From: a virus
Direction: 5' to 3' (one strand)
IMG/VR virus record: IMGVR_UViG_3300007609_001696
Coordinates: 1-64,000 of that record
DNA: 64,000 nt
Part shown: piece after piece, positions 57,998 through 64,000 of the stretch
Numbering within the stretch: position 1 is the stretch's first letter
Layout of the letters: the number at the start of each line of letters is the position of its first letter
Program-made: the position numbers and the translations under genes
The notes under the pieces: generated by a model
What the model saw: the letters and a program-made list of their open reading frames with translations, nothing else
Databases searched by the model: none
What the model was told of the DNA's origin: nothing

Positions 57998-58439
57998 AGT
58001 TGAGTGGAGTTTCGCTGACCACAGATTCTGTTGTAGCCGCAGTTGCAGCGGTTTGCTCTATTTCAGGGGCAACTGCATTTTCGTAGTATACAATGATTTG
58101 TTTTTGTTGATTGATATACCGACGTAGTTCGGCTATGTTGAGAGCAAGATTTTCATAATCTTGCATGCTAAGCGCCACAAATGCTATATTTCCGTGTCTT
58201 TGTTCAAATTCTAGCAAAAAGTCATCTAGATTTCTTTCGTTGACCACATATACTCTTGTGTCAGTTAGTTGGACTGGTTTGGGTTGCGCCACCGTTGGCA
58301 CTGTTGTTTTCTCGACTTTGGTCACCACCTTCACTTCCGGTTCTTTCTGGAAGCTGCTGCAACCAGACAGGAAGAGGATCGCTACCATCGCCGCCAGTGT
58401 CTTCGGTAATGCTGCGCCAAAGTTTTGCTGTAGCACCAT
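57996..58439 (-). CDS. o-spanin-like lipoprotein (Rz1-like), 147 aa
   Basis: Begins with a signal sequence (LPKTLAAMVAILFLSGC) with a lipobox L-S-G-C, so an outer-membrane lipoprotein. Its first 179 bp overlap the i-spanin gene in a different frame, the classical embedded Rz/Rz1 layout. It is longer than typical Rz1. A helix near residues 90-115 (ENLALNIAELRRYINQQ) may contact the i-spanin. Confidence 0.82.
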   Translation of the reverse strand: MVLQQNFGAALPKTLAAMVAILFLSGCSSFQKEPEVKVVTKVEKTTVPTVAQPKPVQLTDTRVYVVNERNLDDFLLEFEQRHGNIAFVALSMQDYENLALNIAELRRYINQQKQIIVYYENAVAPEIEQTAATAATTESVVSETPLN

Positions 58440-58764
58440 TCATTTTACCTTCTAGCGTTTGTGGATCTCTCAAAGCATCTTGCACCAAATCCATGCGATT
58501 TAGTTTGCCTTGTAATTCATCTCCGTAAGCTTCTGCAGCCTGTAGATCTTGTTGTAATCTTGTGTTTAGTTGCTGAAACTTTACAATGTCTTGTTTGAGA
58601 TTTTCTATACTTTGTTCTGAAATTTCAACAGCAGTCTCCAACCGAGCGTTGTTTTCTCTTAGTGTTGCTATTGTTGCTTGTGTAGTATCGTAGTAGTACT
58701 TGGCACTGTAACCAACAATACCAAGCACCCCTACAATTACTATTAAAGCATATACCTTAAGCAT
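58261..58764 (-). CDS. i-spanin-like protein (Rz-like), 167 aa
   Basis: N-terminal membrane anchor MLKVYALIVIVGVLGIVGYS, then a long coiled coil (TLRENNARLETAVEISEQS, NLKQDIVKFQQLNTRLQQDL), then a low-complexity C terminus produced where the o-spanin signal is encoded in the other frame. The start at 58764 overlaps the endolysin stop by 8 bp. In the model, i- and o-spanin join the two membranes for final lysis. Confidence 0.8.
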   Translation of the reverse strand: MLKVYALIVIVGVLGIVGYSAKYYYDTTQATIATLRENNARLETAVEISEQSIENLKQDIVKFQQLNTRLQQDLQAAEAYGDELQGKLNRMDLVQDALRDPQTLEGKMNGATAKLWRSITEDTGGDGSDPLPVWLQQLPERTGSEGGDQSRENNSANGGATQTSPTN

Positions 58765-59221
58765 TGATGCCTTCTGAATACTGTGTCTTGCCATCTACAC
58801 GGCTAGCAGTTAGTATACTTCTGCGATTTTCGCCATCTGCTTTGTATGATACATGCACCCATCCCGAGTCAGGGATGCCCGGAGTATAAAATTCTAGTAT
58901 CAATTGGTCGAACTCTAAGTTATCACGAATCCACTCTGCTAGCTCAGCATTTGGCACGCCCGGTACTTCGATATCGGCCGCTTCACCTTTGCAATGCTGT
59001 GAGCGACTGCTTCCGCCCACCGCTTCGTTGAGCTCAGGTGAACGATAGCCACTGTTGATAACAGTAGGACCAAAGTGGTCACGAACTTTTTGTACTACAT
59101 TTTCAAACAGTGCTTTAGCTGCTTCAAGGTGATCTCCTTCTGGCGTGTTGTCAATGCCGCGACGTTCTGCAGTTTGACTTTTGGTAAATTCTGCCATTGT
59201 AAAATTTTTTGATAGACGCAT
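58757..59221 (-). CDS. M15 peptidase, likely endolysin
   Basis: Zinc ligands are visible in the M15A pattern: SRSQHCKGEAADIEV (H-x6-D), and SGWVHVSYK (His). The N terminus lacks a signal peptide. It is a D-Ala-D-Ala carboxypeptidase/L-alanyl-D-glutamate endopeptidase type enzyme that cuts peptidoglycan peptides. The following spanins and membrane proteins support its role in lysis. Confidence 0.9.
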   Translation of the reverse strand: MRLSKNFTMAEFTKSQTAERRGIDNTPEGDHLEAAKALFENVVQKVRDHFGPTVINSGYRSPELNEAVGGSSRSQHCKGEAADIEVPGVPNAELAEWIRDNLEFDQLILEFYTPGIPDSGWVHVSYKADGENRRSILTASRVDGKTQYSEGINA

Positions 59222-59223
59222 TT

Positions 59224-59754
59224 TTAATTTCCTTTGAATGTTTTAACTGAATCGTAAAAGTCCCACGTGCCTGTTTGTGGAACTCTTGCAATGTTTTTGT
59301 ATTGTTCTAGTTGTGTGTTTTGCGTTTGATGCGATTCATACGCATCTGGTGTGCAAGGCACCAAATCCTGCAAAACCAACCGGCTTGCAGGGTATTTAGT
59401 ATTGTTGCCTTTGTACTTGATCATCCAGTCATTAATATCGGTCAAATTTGTTATGCCTGAAAGTATGGTCATTAATTGTGCCGGAAACTCTTCAGTACGT
59501 GGTATCTCTGCAAACACCAGGTAGGCATCATCGGTTTTTTCACCGTTGCTGACATCTGCGTCCAGCACATAATCATAGCCTTTTTCTATGAATTTTACCA
59601 GATCATCTGCAGGTTCGCGATCAGTGATTTTAAAACTCACTGTAACAACGTCTTTGTTTTCGCCCATTTTGCTGGAATATTCGTCAATGAAAACATTATT
59701 TCTCATGAGACGACGCAGATCTCCTGCTTTTAATCCTTCAAATAGAGCTGTCAT
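59224..59754 (-). CDS. Conserved hypothetical protein, 176 aa
   Basis: Mixed alpha/beta, soluble, starting MTALFEGLKAGDLRRLMRNNVFIDEY; contains VTVSFKITDREPADDLVKFIEK and VFAEIPRTEEFPAQLMTIL. It overlaps its upstream neighbour by 17 bp. Probably phage-specific structural or assembly protein; family not known to me. Confidence 0.7.
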   Translation of the reverse strand: MTALFEGLKAGDLRRLMRNNVFIDEYSSKMGENKDVVTVSFKITDREPADDLVKFIEKGYDYVLDADVSNGEKTDDAYLVFAEIPRTEEFPAQLMTILSGITNLTDINDWMIKYKGNNTKYPASRLVLQDLVPCTPDAYESHQTQNTQLEQYKNIARVPQTGTWDFYDSVKTFKGN

Positions 59755-60250
59755 CTTGAATACCTTTGGGGTTGTTTAATTCTTGTTCTTCTGCTGATTC
59801 CAGGTCATCGGCATTGATAAGTTGATTGTTCAACCGTTTTTTGCCTTGTTCAATGTCATTCATCAGTTTTTTTGGCATGATCAATTCAACTATCCAAATT
59901 GGTTTTTTTTCTAGTTTGCCTTTTCTGCTGCCGTCACCTCTGTAGTCTTCGGGTGATTCTATTTTTACAGGGTACACCAGTTGTTCTTTGACGTAGTTTA
60001 CTTCAATACCATAGGGCTTTAATCTTTCTATCAGTTGCGGATCTGGCATTTTGTTGTAAGGCCACATAAACTTAGCACCTACAAAATATTTTTCAAACAC
60101 AGGGCCTTCTACCAATTCCCCGTGGAGCCAATTTTTGTAGGAGTACACATTTAGTTCGTCTAGTACACGCTCCATGTCAAGCAAGTATTCCAAACTGTTG
60201 TCGCTCATGTACACACTTTTGGTATTTTCGATGATTTTTTTCAGTTCCAT
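59738..60250 (-). CDS. Conserved hypothetical protein, 170 aa
   Basis: Contains a region YSYKNWLHGELVEGPVFEKYF, FMWPYNKMPDPQLIERLK, conserved in T4-like phages as I recall. Acidic C-terminal tail (DDLESAEEQE). Late octamer and a second TATAAATC lie upstream. Function unknown. Confidence 0.72.
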   Translation of the reverse strand: MELKKIIENTKSVYMSDNSLEYLLDMERVLDELNVYSYKNWLHGELVEGPVFEKYFVGAKFMWPYNKMPDPQLIERLKPYGIEVNYVKEQLVYPVKIESPEDYRGDGSRKGKLEKKPIWIVELIMPKKLMNDIEQGKKRLNNQLINADDLESAEEQELNNPKGIQDDSSI

Positions 60251-60274
60251 TATACAATCTCAAGATTTATAATG

Positions 60275-60282
60275 TATTTATT
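60275..60282 (-). promoter_or_regulatory. Late promoter octamer AATAAATA
   Basis: Minus strand, at the end of the nucleotidyltransferase gene, 24 nt before the start at 60250; a second weaker octamer TATAAATC follows at 60264-60271. Confidence 0.55.
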
Positions 60283-60685
60283 ACAACTTGCCTTCGGATC
60301 TCAGTTGTGCTCTGATCTTGGTTGCTGAAATTTCATGTATGTCTGCACCTAGATCGTGTTGTGTGAATGTGTATCCAACACCTCTGCCATAGCTGATATC
60401 AACTATATTAGGCACTTGCGTGATAACATAGTCTTCATCTTCGTGAAATCCTTCCGCAGCAAGTGCGGTTCTAATGTTTACTACCACTTGAGAAAATGTA
60501 AACGGGTTATCATTTTGTCCAGGTACCCTGGCGTTTGCTTCCGTGTCAGCTGGCACATCTCTGCACATAATACACACTTGTCCAGTTTCTAACAATGCTT
60601 TTTTAAAAAGGGCTGTGTGTCCATCGTGCCAAGGTTGCCAGCGGCCCATTAGCATAGTAGTCGGGTGCTTCCAGTTAAAACTCAT
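60281..60685 (-). CDS. Adenylyl-/cytidylyltransferase-like protein, 134 aa
   Basis: MGRWQPWHDGHTALF carries the HxGH-type motif (HDGH) and ISATKIRAQ carries the ISxTxIR motif of nucleotidyltransferases. The family makes dinucleotide cofactors (NMNAT-, PPAT-, CTP-type). This short version may use a nicotinamide, pantetheine or another phosphate. Overlaps the GIY-YIG gene by 4 bp. Confidence 0.83.
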   Translation of the reverse strand: MSFNWKHPTTMLMGRWQPWHDGHTALFKKALLETGQVCIMCRDVPADTEANARVPGQNDNPFTFSQVVVNIRTALAAEGFHEDEDYVITQVPNIVDISYGRGVGYTFTQHDLGADIHEISATKIRAQLRSEGKL

Positions 60686-61296
60686 ATTTTTTCCTTACAG
60701 TTATCAAAGTGTCTTTTTTTCATACTACCTAAATATCTTCCTTCGGACCCGCAATGCGGACATGTAATATTAGGTTTTGATTTAATAGTATTCGCAGATT
60801 TTAATCTTGATTCTTTAGTTATTACTTGTTTTTTTCTTGCTTGACGAATTTTATTTTTTGTTTCTTCACTTACAGATTTACCTGTGTGTGTTTGTTTAAT
60901 TCTTTCCCTGTGAGCAGGATCTTCCCATAATGCCTTAGATGCCTGTCTTAGTTTTTCTATATATTCTGGATTTTGGTTTCTGTTCTTTGCGGCTACGCTT
61001 AATTTATTTCTTACTTCTTCATCTAAATTAAACATTAAATTATTTCGTTGATTATATACACTTTCAGATGTAAGATCTAATTCATTTAACATTCTATTTT
61101 CAACTTCTTGACATTCCTTCATTGGTCCTTTGTGTAAAATTTCTCTTTCCCAAATATAATCAGGATTATTAAAATCGTTCCAAAACCTCTCAGATGCTGA
61201 AGAACACACATAGCCGTCGTTTTCTGTTCCTTTGTGGTATCCTATATAAATCTTATTCAATGTCTTGTTTGTCCAACGATATACAAATGAGTCCAT
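60682..61296 (-). CDS. GIY-YIG homing endonuclease, 204 aa
   Basis: The catalytic N terminus holds VYRWTNKTLNKIYIGYHKG (GIY-YIG-like), and a Glu candidate in ERFWNDF. NUMOD-type DNA-binding repeats are present (HTGKSVSEETKNKIRQARKK). The C terminus has a zinc-finger-like CPHCGSEGRYLGSMKKRHFDNC (about 180-201). Free-standing, like Seg endonucleases of T4. Its 4-bp overlap with the nucleotidyltransferase gene shows clean integration. Confidence 0.88.
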   Translation of the reverse strand: MDSFVYRWTNKTLNKIYIGYHKGTENDGYVCSSASERFWNDFNNPDYIWEREILHKGPMKECQEVENRMLNELDLTSESVYNQRNNLMFNLDEEVRNKLSVAAKNRNQNPEYIEKLRQASKALWEDPAHRERIKQTHTGKSVSEETKNKIRQARKKQVITKESRLKSANTIKSKPNITCPHCGSEGRYLGSMKKRHFDNCKEKI

Positions 61297-61314
61297 AACT
61301 TTCTCCTACAAAGT

Positions 61315-61322
61315 TATTTATC
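61315..61322 (-). promoter_or_regulatory. Late promoter octamer GATAAATA
   Basis: Minus strand, 18 nt before the GIY-YIG start, with TAGGAG in between. Confidence 0.55.
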
Positions 61323-61387
61323 ATATTGTGCCATTAACCTAACATTTATGCCACCGGCCCAACATCTGTGTGGTAGGTTTCTTCCAA

Positions 61388-61615
61388 TCAAATTTCTTTT
61401 CCATCTTTTACTCCGTATTTGATGTATCTATACCATATTCGTTCATGACCGTAGTACAGCACAAACTTTATAACTAAATCTGCTAAAAACACAGCACCCA
61501 CTGCTTTTGGCGGCAAGCCAAAAAACCAAGCAATAAGTGCTGTTGTAATACTGGCTATGATTCGCCAGGTGACTGCTTTGGCAATGTGTCTTTTTCTTTC
61601 AACAGCATGACTCAT
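61388..61615 (-). CDS. DUF2061 membrane protein, 75 aa
   Basis: Two hydrophobic helices (TWRIIASITTALIAWFFG and AVGAVFLADLVIKFVLYY) and the conserved KAVTWRI...HERIWYR match DUF2061. In phages and bacteria DUF2061 often accompanies a CysC-like kinase, as here; role unknown. Overlaps the kinase by 4 bp. Confidence 0.82.
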   Translation of the reverse strand: MSHAVERKRHIAKAVTWRIIASITTALIAWFFGLPPKAVGAVFLADLVIKFVLYYGHERIWYRYIKYGVKDGKEI

Positions 61616-62031
61616 GCAACCGACTCCTGTAGATGGTTGGCAAAACTTTGAATTTCGCTGTCAGACAGATGTCTTGTTATGTGAAAGTGCACATGCCCTA
61701 CAGGTGGCTCAAACATTTTGTTGGTGTCTTCAAACCTGCCTTGAGAAATAGTGTCTACCCATATCACTATGTCTGCACCAAATGCAGATCTTGCTGACTC
61801 GGTAGGACACACAAAATCACACATCACGTGTCTTCCGTTGGATTTTTCAAAGTCTGCAAAGGTTCTCATGCGATTGGCCTGCCTTATTCTGCCTTCTGGT
61901 GCAAAGTCCCAGTCATTGGCCATTTCTCTGACTGCGTCAGCATTGTACCAAGCATAGCCCAGGTGTTTTTGTAATCTTTGCGCAAGATGAGTTTTTCCTG
62001 AACCAGGAAGACCCATTATAAGAATTTTCAT
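61612..62031 (-). CDS. CysC-like (adenylylsulfate) kinase, P-loop protein
   Basis: N terminus MKILIMGLPGSGKTHLAQRL is a P-loop (GLPGSGKT), then the NADAVR and HVMCDFVCPTESARSAF regions match APS kinase-like small P-loop kinases (adenylylsulfate kinase/CysC). 139 aa is short; phage forms of this kind are common in T4-like marine phages. Substrate not certain. Confidence 0.8.
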   Translation of the reverse strand: MKILIMGLPGSGKTHLAQRLQKHLGYAWYNADAVREMANDWDFAPEGRIRQANRMRTFADFEKSNGRHVMCDFVCPTESARSAFGADIVIWVDTISQGRFEDTNKMFEPPVGHVHFHITRHLSDSEIQSFANHLQESVA

Positions 62032-62055
62032 AGTGTAATAACCTAATGTATAACC

Positions 62056-62063
62056 TATTTATT
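62056..62063 (-). promoter_or_regulatory. Late promoter octamer AATAAATA
   Basis: Minus strand, 24 nt before the kinase start (62031). Confidence 0.55.
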
Positions 62064-62118
62064 TGCAAAAAACCCTATACCAAAATTTATATGTTTGATG
62101 TAGTTTTATTAAACACAA

Positions 62119-62126
62119 ACTAAATA
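62119..62126 (+). promoter_or_regulatory. Late promoter octamer ACTAAATA before phoH
   Basis: Plus strand, about 70 nt before phoH. The leader that follows can form a small hairpin (GACAGGGCTCTGTC, 62157-62170). Confidence 0.5.
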
Positions 62127-62195
62127 TTTTTGTGATTGGGTCCTGCCTAATCTTTAGACAGGGCTCTGTCCAAATGCAAATATTTGGAGGCAACT

Positions 62196-62918
62196 TTGTC
62201 TAAGAAGCAAAAACGCAACTTTAACAATTCAAACGTAAGTAATTTCAATGATTTCGTCAGAGAACGAAAAAGATCAATCGAACTCATTCCTAGAAGCTTG
62301 AATCAGGAAAAATACATAGATTTATTGCTGGATCGCTCAAAATACATTGTATTTGCCAGTGGTCCTGCAGGAACAGGAAAAACCATGTTGGCTACCTTAG
62401 CTGGAATTCGCGCACTCAAAGAGCGAAGCATTGATAAAATAGTGCTAACTAGACCAGCAGTTGGCGTAGACGACGAAAAGCATGGTTTTTTACCAGGGGA
62501 CCTAAATCAAAAAATGGAACCTTGGACCAAACCATTATTTGACGTATTTGCGGAGTACTATTCACCGCAAGAAATTGCCAAAATGCTAGAAGAACAAACA
62601 ATTGAAATAAGCCCACTAGCATTTATGCGTGGTAGAACTTTTAAAAACAGCTGGATCATCGCTGACGAGATGCAGAATGCGACACCATCGCAAATGAAGA
62701 TGTTGCTAACACGCTTGGGCGAAAACAGTCAAATGGTGGTCACAGGAGACATCAAACAGGCGGATAGAGCCAACAATGAGAACGGCTTGCTGGATTTCAG
62801 CATGCTCTATGAACGTTATGGCAAAAGCACGATGATAGATTTCGTCCAGTTTGAAAACAAAGACATTGAACGTCATCCAGTGGTAGAAGAAGTACTCAAA
62901 ATGTATGGCGAAGGATAA
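62196..62918 (+). CDS. phoH: PhoH-like ATPase
   Basis: Walker A GPAGTGKT (about residues 55-62, FASGPAGTGKTMLATLA) and Walker B WIIADEMQNAT are typical of PhoH; also VVTGDIKQADR. I place the start at a TTG at 62196 with GGAGG 5 nt upstream, rather than an in-frame TTG at 62184. PhoH is an NTPase/possible RNA helicase that is common in marine phages. It ends in the terminator hairpin. Confidence 0.93.
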   Translation: MSKKQKRNFNNSNVSNFNDFVRERKRSIELIPRSLNQEKYIDLLLDRSKYIVFASGPAGTGKTMLATLAGIRALKERSIDKIVLTRPAVGVDDEKHGFLPGDLNQKMEPWTKPLFDVFAEYYSPQEIAKMLEEQTIEISPLAFMRGRTFKNSWIIADEMQNATPSQMKMLLTRLGENSQMVVTGDIKQADRANNENGLLDFSMLYERYGKSTMIDFVQFENKDIERHPVVEEVLKMYGEG

Positions 62919-62943
62919 TAAAGGGGCCTTGTGCCCCTTTATT
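62917..62943. terminator. Bidirectional Rho-independent-like terminator
   Basis: AAAGGGGC and GCCCCTTT make a GC-rich stem with a 5-nt loop, extended by A/T pairs on both sides. It lies between convergent phoH and the DUF4214 gene, and can act in both directions. Confidence 0.85.
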
Positions 62944-62945
62944 GT

Positions 62946-63998
62946 TTAGGCAATATCCAAGCCAAAATTCTGCAGAGTCGGAATGTGTAGAGGTGTAAAT
63001 TCCTCAGAAAATTCACTTGCCCAAACAGCAAAGTCGTCTCTGCCCATGGAGTTGGCCATGTCCACATACACTTGAGCTTGACTCTGCGTAGGAGTAGCAC
63101 CAATGAGGTTTTCATACAGTGTGTCAACAGTGTCTTCTACAGTGTAATCGCCAATGTAATCTAATGCGGCGCCGGCCACCATCTCATCACTCCACCCTTG
63201 CTGATACAAATCCAAACCAATGCTCACAATGTTTGGATCACGCAGTGTTTCAACTCCAAGTGTTGCAGTCACCACACTGGCCAAACTGCCCAAGTTGTCT
63301 GAATAACTGATGTTGGCCACACCGTCGTCTACTGTAAACTCGTTGTTCCACACAGCAAATTCTATTCCGTTGGCAACTTGGTCAGCGGTTTTTTGCTTGT
63401 TTTCTGCACTTTCGCTGAAATGATACAATAAATGGGCTCTGGTAAACCCAGGCGTATTTTCCAAGTCATTTAGCCACCATGCAAAGCCTTCTGCATCCGG
63501 GTCACGTCCAAGCACATTGTTGTACAGGGCTGTGATGTATTGTTCGTTTGAAGAATCGGCACCATAGGTGTTGGCGAATTCTGCGCTTTGTAAAAAGCTG
63601 TTGGCTGTGCCCAGCAGGTTCAGTTTACCAGTGTCCAGCATATTGATCCAATAGCCCAAACCTTCGGCATCCGGAGTTCGGTCAAATGCAGCACTGTACA
63701 ATCTATAGGCCTGTCCTGCGTTACCTTCAACGTCAAATGCAATGCTACGGTCTTCAAGATACAAACGATCTCTGCTGAACATGGTGTCGTTTTCGTACAC
63801 CATCATGTACTCGCCGTAGTTTCCGCCAGGTGTTGGGTGGTCCCTGTAGATTTTTTCTTGCCAGATTGCTTCTGCTGATCCGTCATTGTCAATGTCTGCC
63901 CAGTGCAAACTTGGTTCTTGCCAATCTTCTAAGTCAGCAATTTTTAACAATTCTTTATTAACAGGTGAAAAGTTGCCCTGGCGGTCGTTGAGCCACAC
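62946..63998 (-). CDS. DUF4214/FG-GAP protein, partial (start outside window)
   Basis: The ORF is open to the window edge. It shows an FG-GAP/VCBS-like unit (LHWADIDNDGSAEAIWQ) and two DUF4214 units, e.g. YRLYSAAFDRTPDAEGLGYW, LYNNVLGRDPDAEGFAWWLN, and LLYHFSESAENKQ. DUF4214 proteins are cell-surface or phage tail-associated, often with Ca2+-binding Asp loops. Possibly a tail fibre or receptor-binding protein. The first coding base in the window is not a real start. Confidence 0.8.
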   Translation of the reverse strand: MWLNDRQGNFSPVNKELLKIADLEDWQEPSLHWADIDNDGSAEAIWQEKIYRDHPTPGGNYGEYMMVYENDTMFSRDRLYLEDRSIAFDVEGNAGQAYRLYSAAFDRTPDAEGLGYWINMLDTGKLNLLGTANSFLQSAEFANTYGADSSNEQYITALYNNVLGRDPDAEGFAWWLNDLENTPGFTRAHLLYHFSESAENKQKTADQVANGIEFAVWNNEFTVDDGVANISYSDNLGSLASVVTATLGVETLRDPNIVSIGLDLYQQGWSDEMVAGAALDYIGDYTVEDTVDTLYENLIGATPTQSQAQVYVDMANSMGRDDFAVWASEFSEEFTPLHIPTLQNFGLDIA

Positions 63999-64000
63999 GC

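Noticed and set aside
62946-63998. GTG at 63998 as a start codon
   Set aside because: The frame runs to the window edge and the sequence begins in the middle of a repeat-like region, so the gene continues outside.
1-64000. Window as bacterial chromosome or prophage
   Set aside because: The gene set, overlap density, late octamers and lysis cassette fit a lytic T4-like phage; no integrase or chromosomal core genes were seen.
1-64000. tRNA genes, CRISPR arrays, insertion sequences
   Set aside because: I looked for cloverleaf-like arms, regular repeat-spacer patterns and transposase motifs and found none that hold.

Overview
The window looks like part of the genome of a large T4-like (myovirus) phage, most likely marine and infecting a Gram-negative host. 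The evidence is a family-B DNA polymerase, a gp45-like sliding clamp, a T4 RNase H-like 5'-3' exonuclease, ThyX, PhoH, peptide deformylase, a ClpA-type unfoldase, and a lysis cassette with an endolysin and overlapping i-/o-spanins. Coding is extremely dense, with many 1-20 bp gene overlaps. Recurrent T4-type late promoter octamers (nnTAAATA) and a few sigma70-like promoters are present. The DNA is AT-rich by eye. I saw no tRNA, rRNA, CRISPR array or insertion sequence, and no gene-free stretch longer than 300 bases. Gram-negative host: inferred from the o-spanin lipoprotein and a predicted outer-membrane protease. The exact host is unknown.

Layout. (1) 0-9 kb, mostly + strand: the end of a radical-SAM gene, two SGNH-hydrolase-like genes, a carbamoyltransferase, a GT10-like gene and a large protein with an exact 192-bp repeat. 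This looks like a glycan or other surface/DNA decoration block. (2) 9-22.9 kb, - strand: an epimerase, ThyX, small conserved phage genes, a MoxR ATPase/VWA metallopeptidase pair, the 5'-3' exonuclease, SAM synthetase (metK), queE, queD, a 2OG oxygenase, a phosphoribosyltransferase and a cupin. (3) 22.9-26.1 kb: an unusual lipoprotein subtilisin with a C-terminal beta-barrel, under its own sigma70-like promoter. (4) 26.2-33.8 kb, - strand: DegT-like aminotransferase, 2OG oxygenase, GalE-like epimerase, glycosyltransferase, PTPS-like protein, a DpdA-like transglycosylase and the sliding clamp. (5) 33.8-38.8 kb: a methyltransferase and the DNA polymerase, which is broken into two genes by a split intein with a free-standing Vsr-like homing endonuclease between the halves. 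(6) 39-53 kb: small membrane genes, a DsbA-like protein, then a cluster of proteins with short T4-like capsid-targeting N termini and Lys/Cys-rich C termini. These include a putative PD-(D/E)XK nuclease, a double-GNAT protein and a nucleotidyltransferase. A lipase, two more GT10-like paralogues and a second radical-SAM protein lie among them. (7) 53-57.3 kb: ClpA, peptide deformylase and DnaJ, a proteostasis cluster. (8) 57.3-59.2 kb: the lysis cassette, including an EF-hand membrane protein that may be the holin. (9) 59.2-64 kb: conserved phage genes, a GIY-YIG endonuclease, DUF2061, a kinase, PhoH, a bidirectional terminator and the edge of a DUF4214/FG-GAP protein.

How the genes may work together. 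queD, queE, a second PTPS-like protein and a DpdA-like enzyme point to 7-deazaguanine in the phage DNA, and metK next to queE could support SAM supply. Late promoters drive the capsid-targeting cluster, lysis and proteostasis genes. At five genes the late octamer sits exactly 5 nt before ATG, which predicts leaderless late mRNAs. The most unusual items are the split-intein polymerase, the putative packaged-enzyme cluster, the leaderless late promoters (including a palindrome that holds two divergent start codons), and the phage-borne surface protease.
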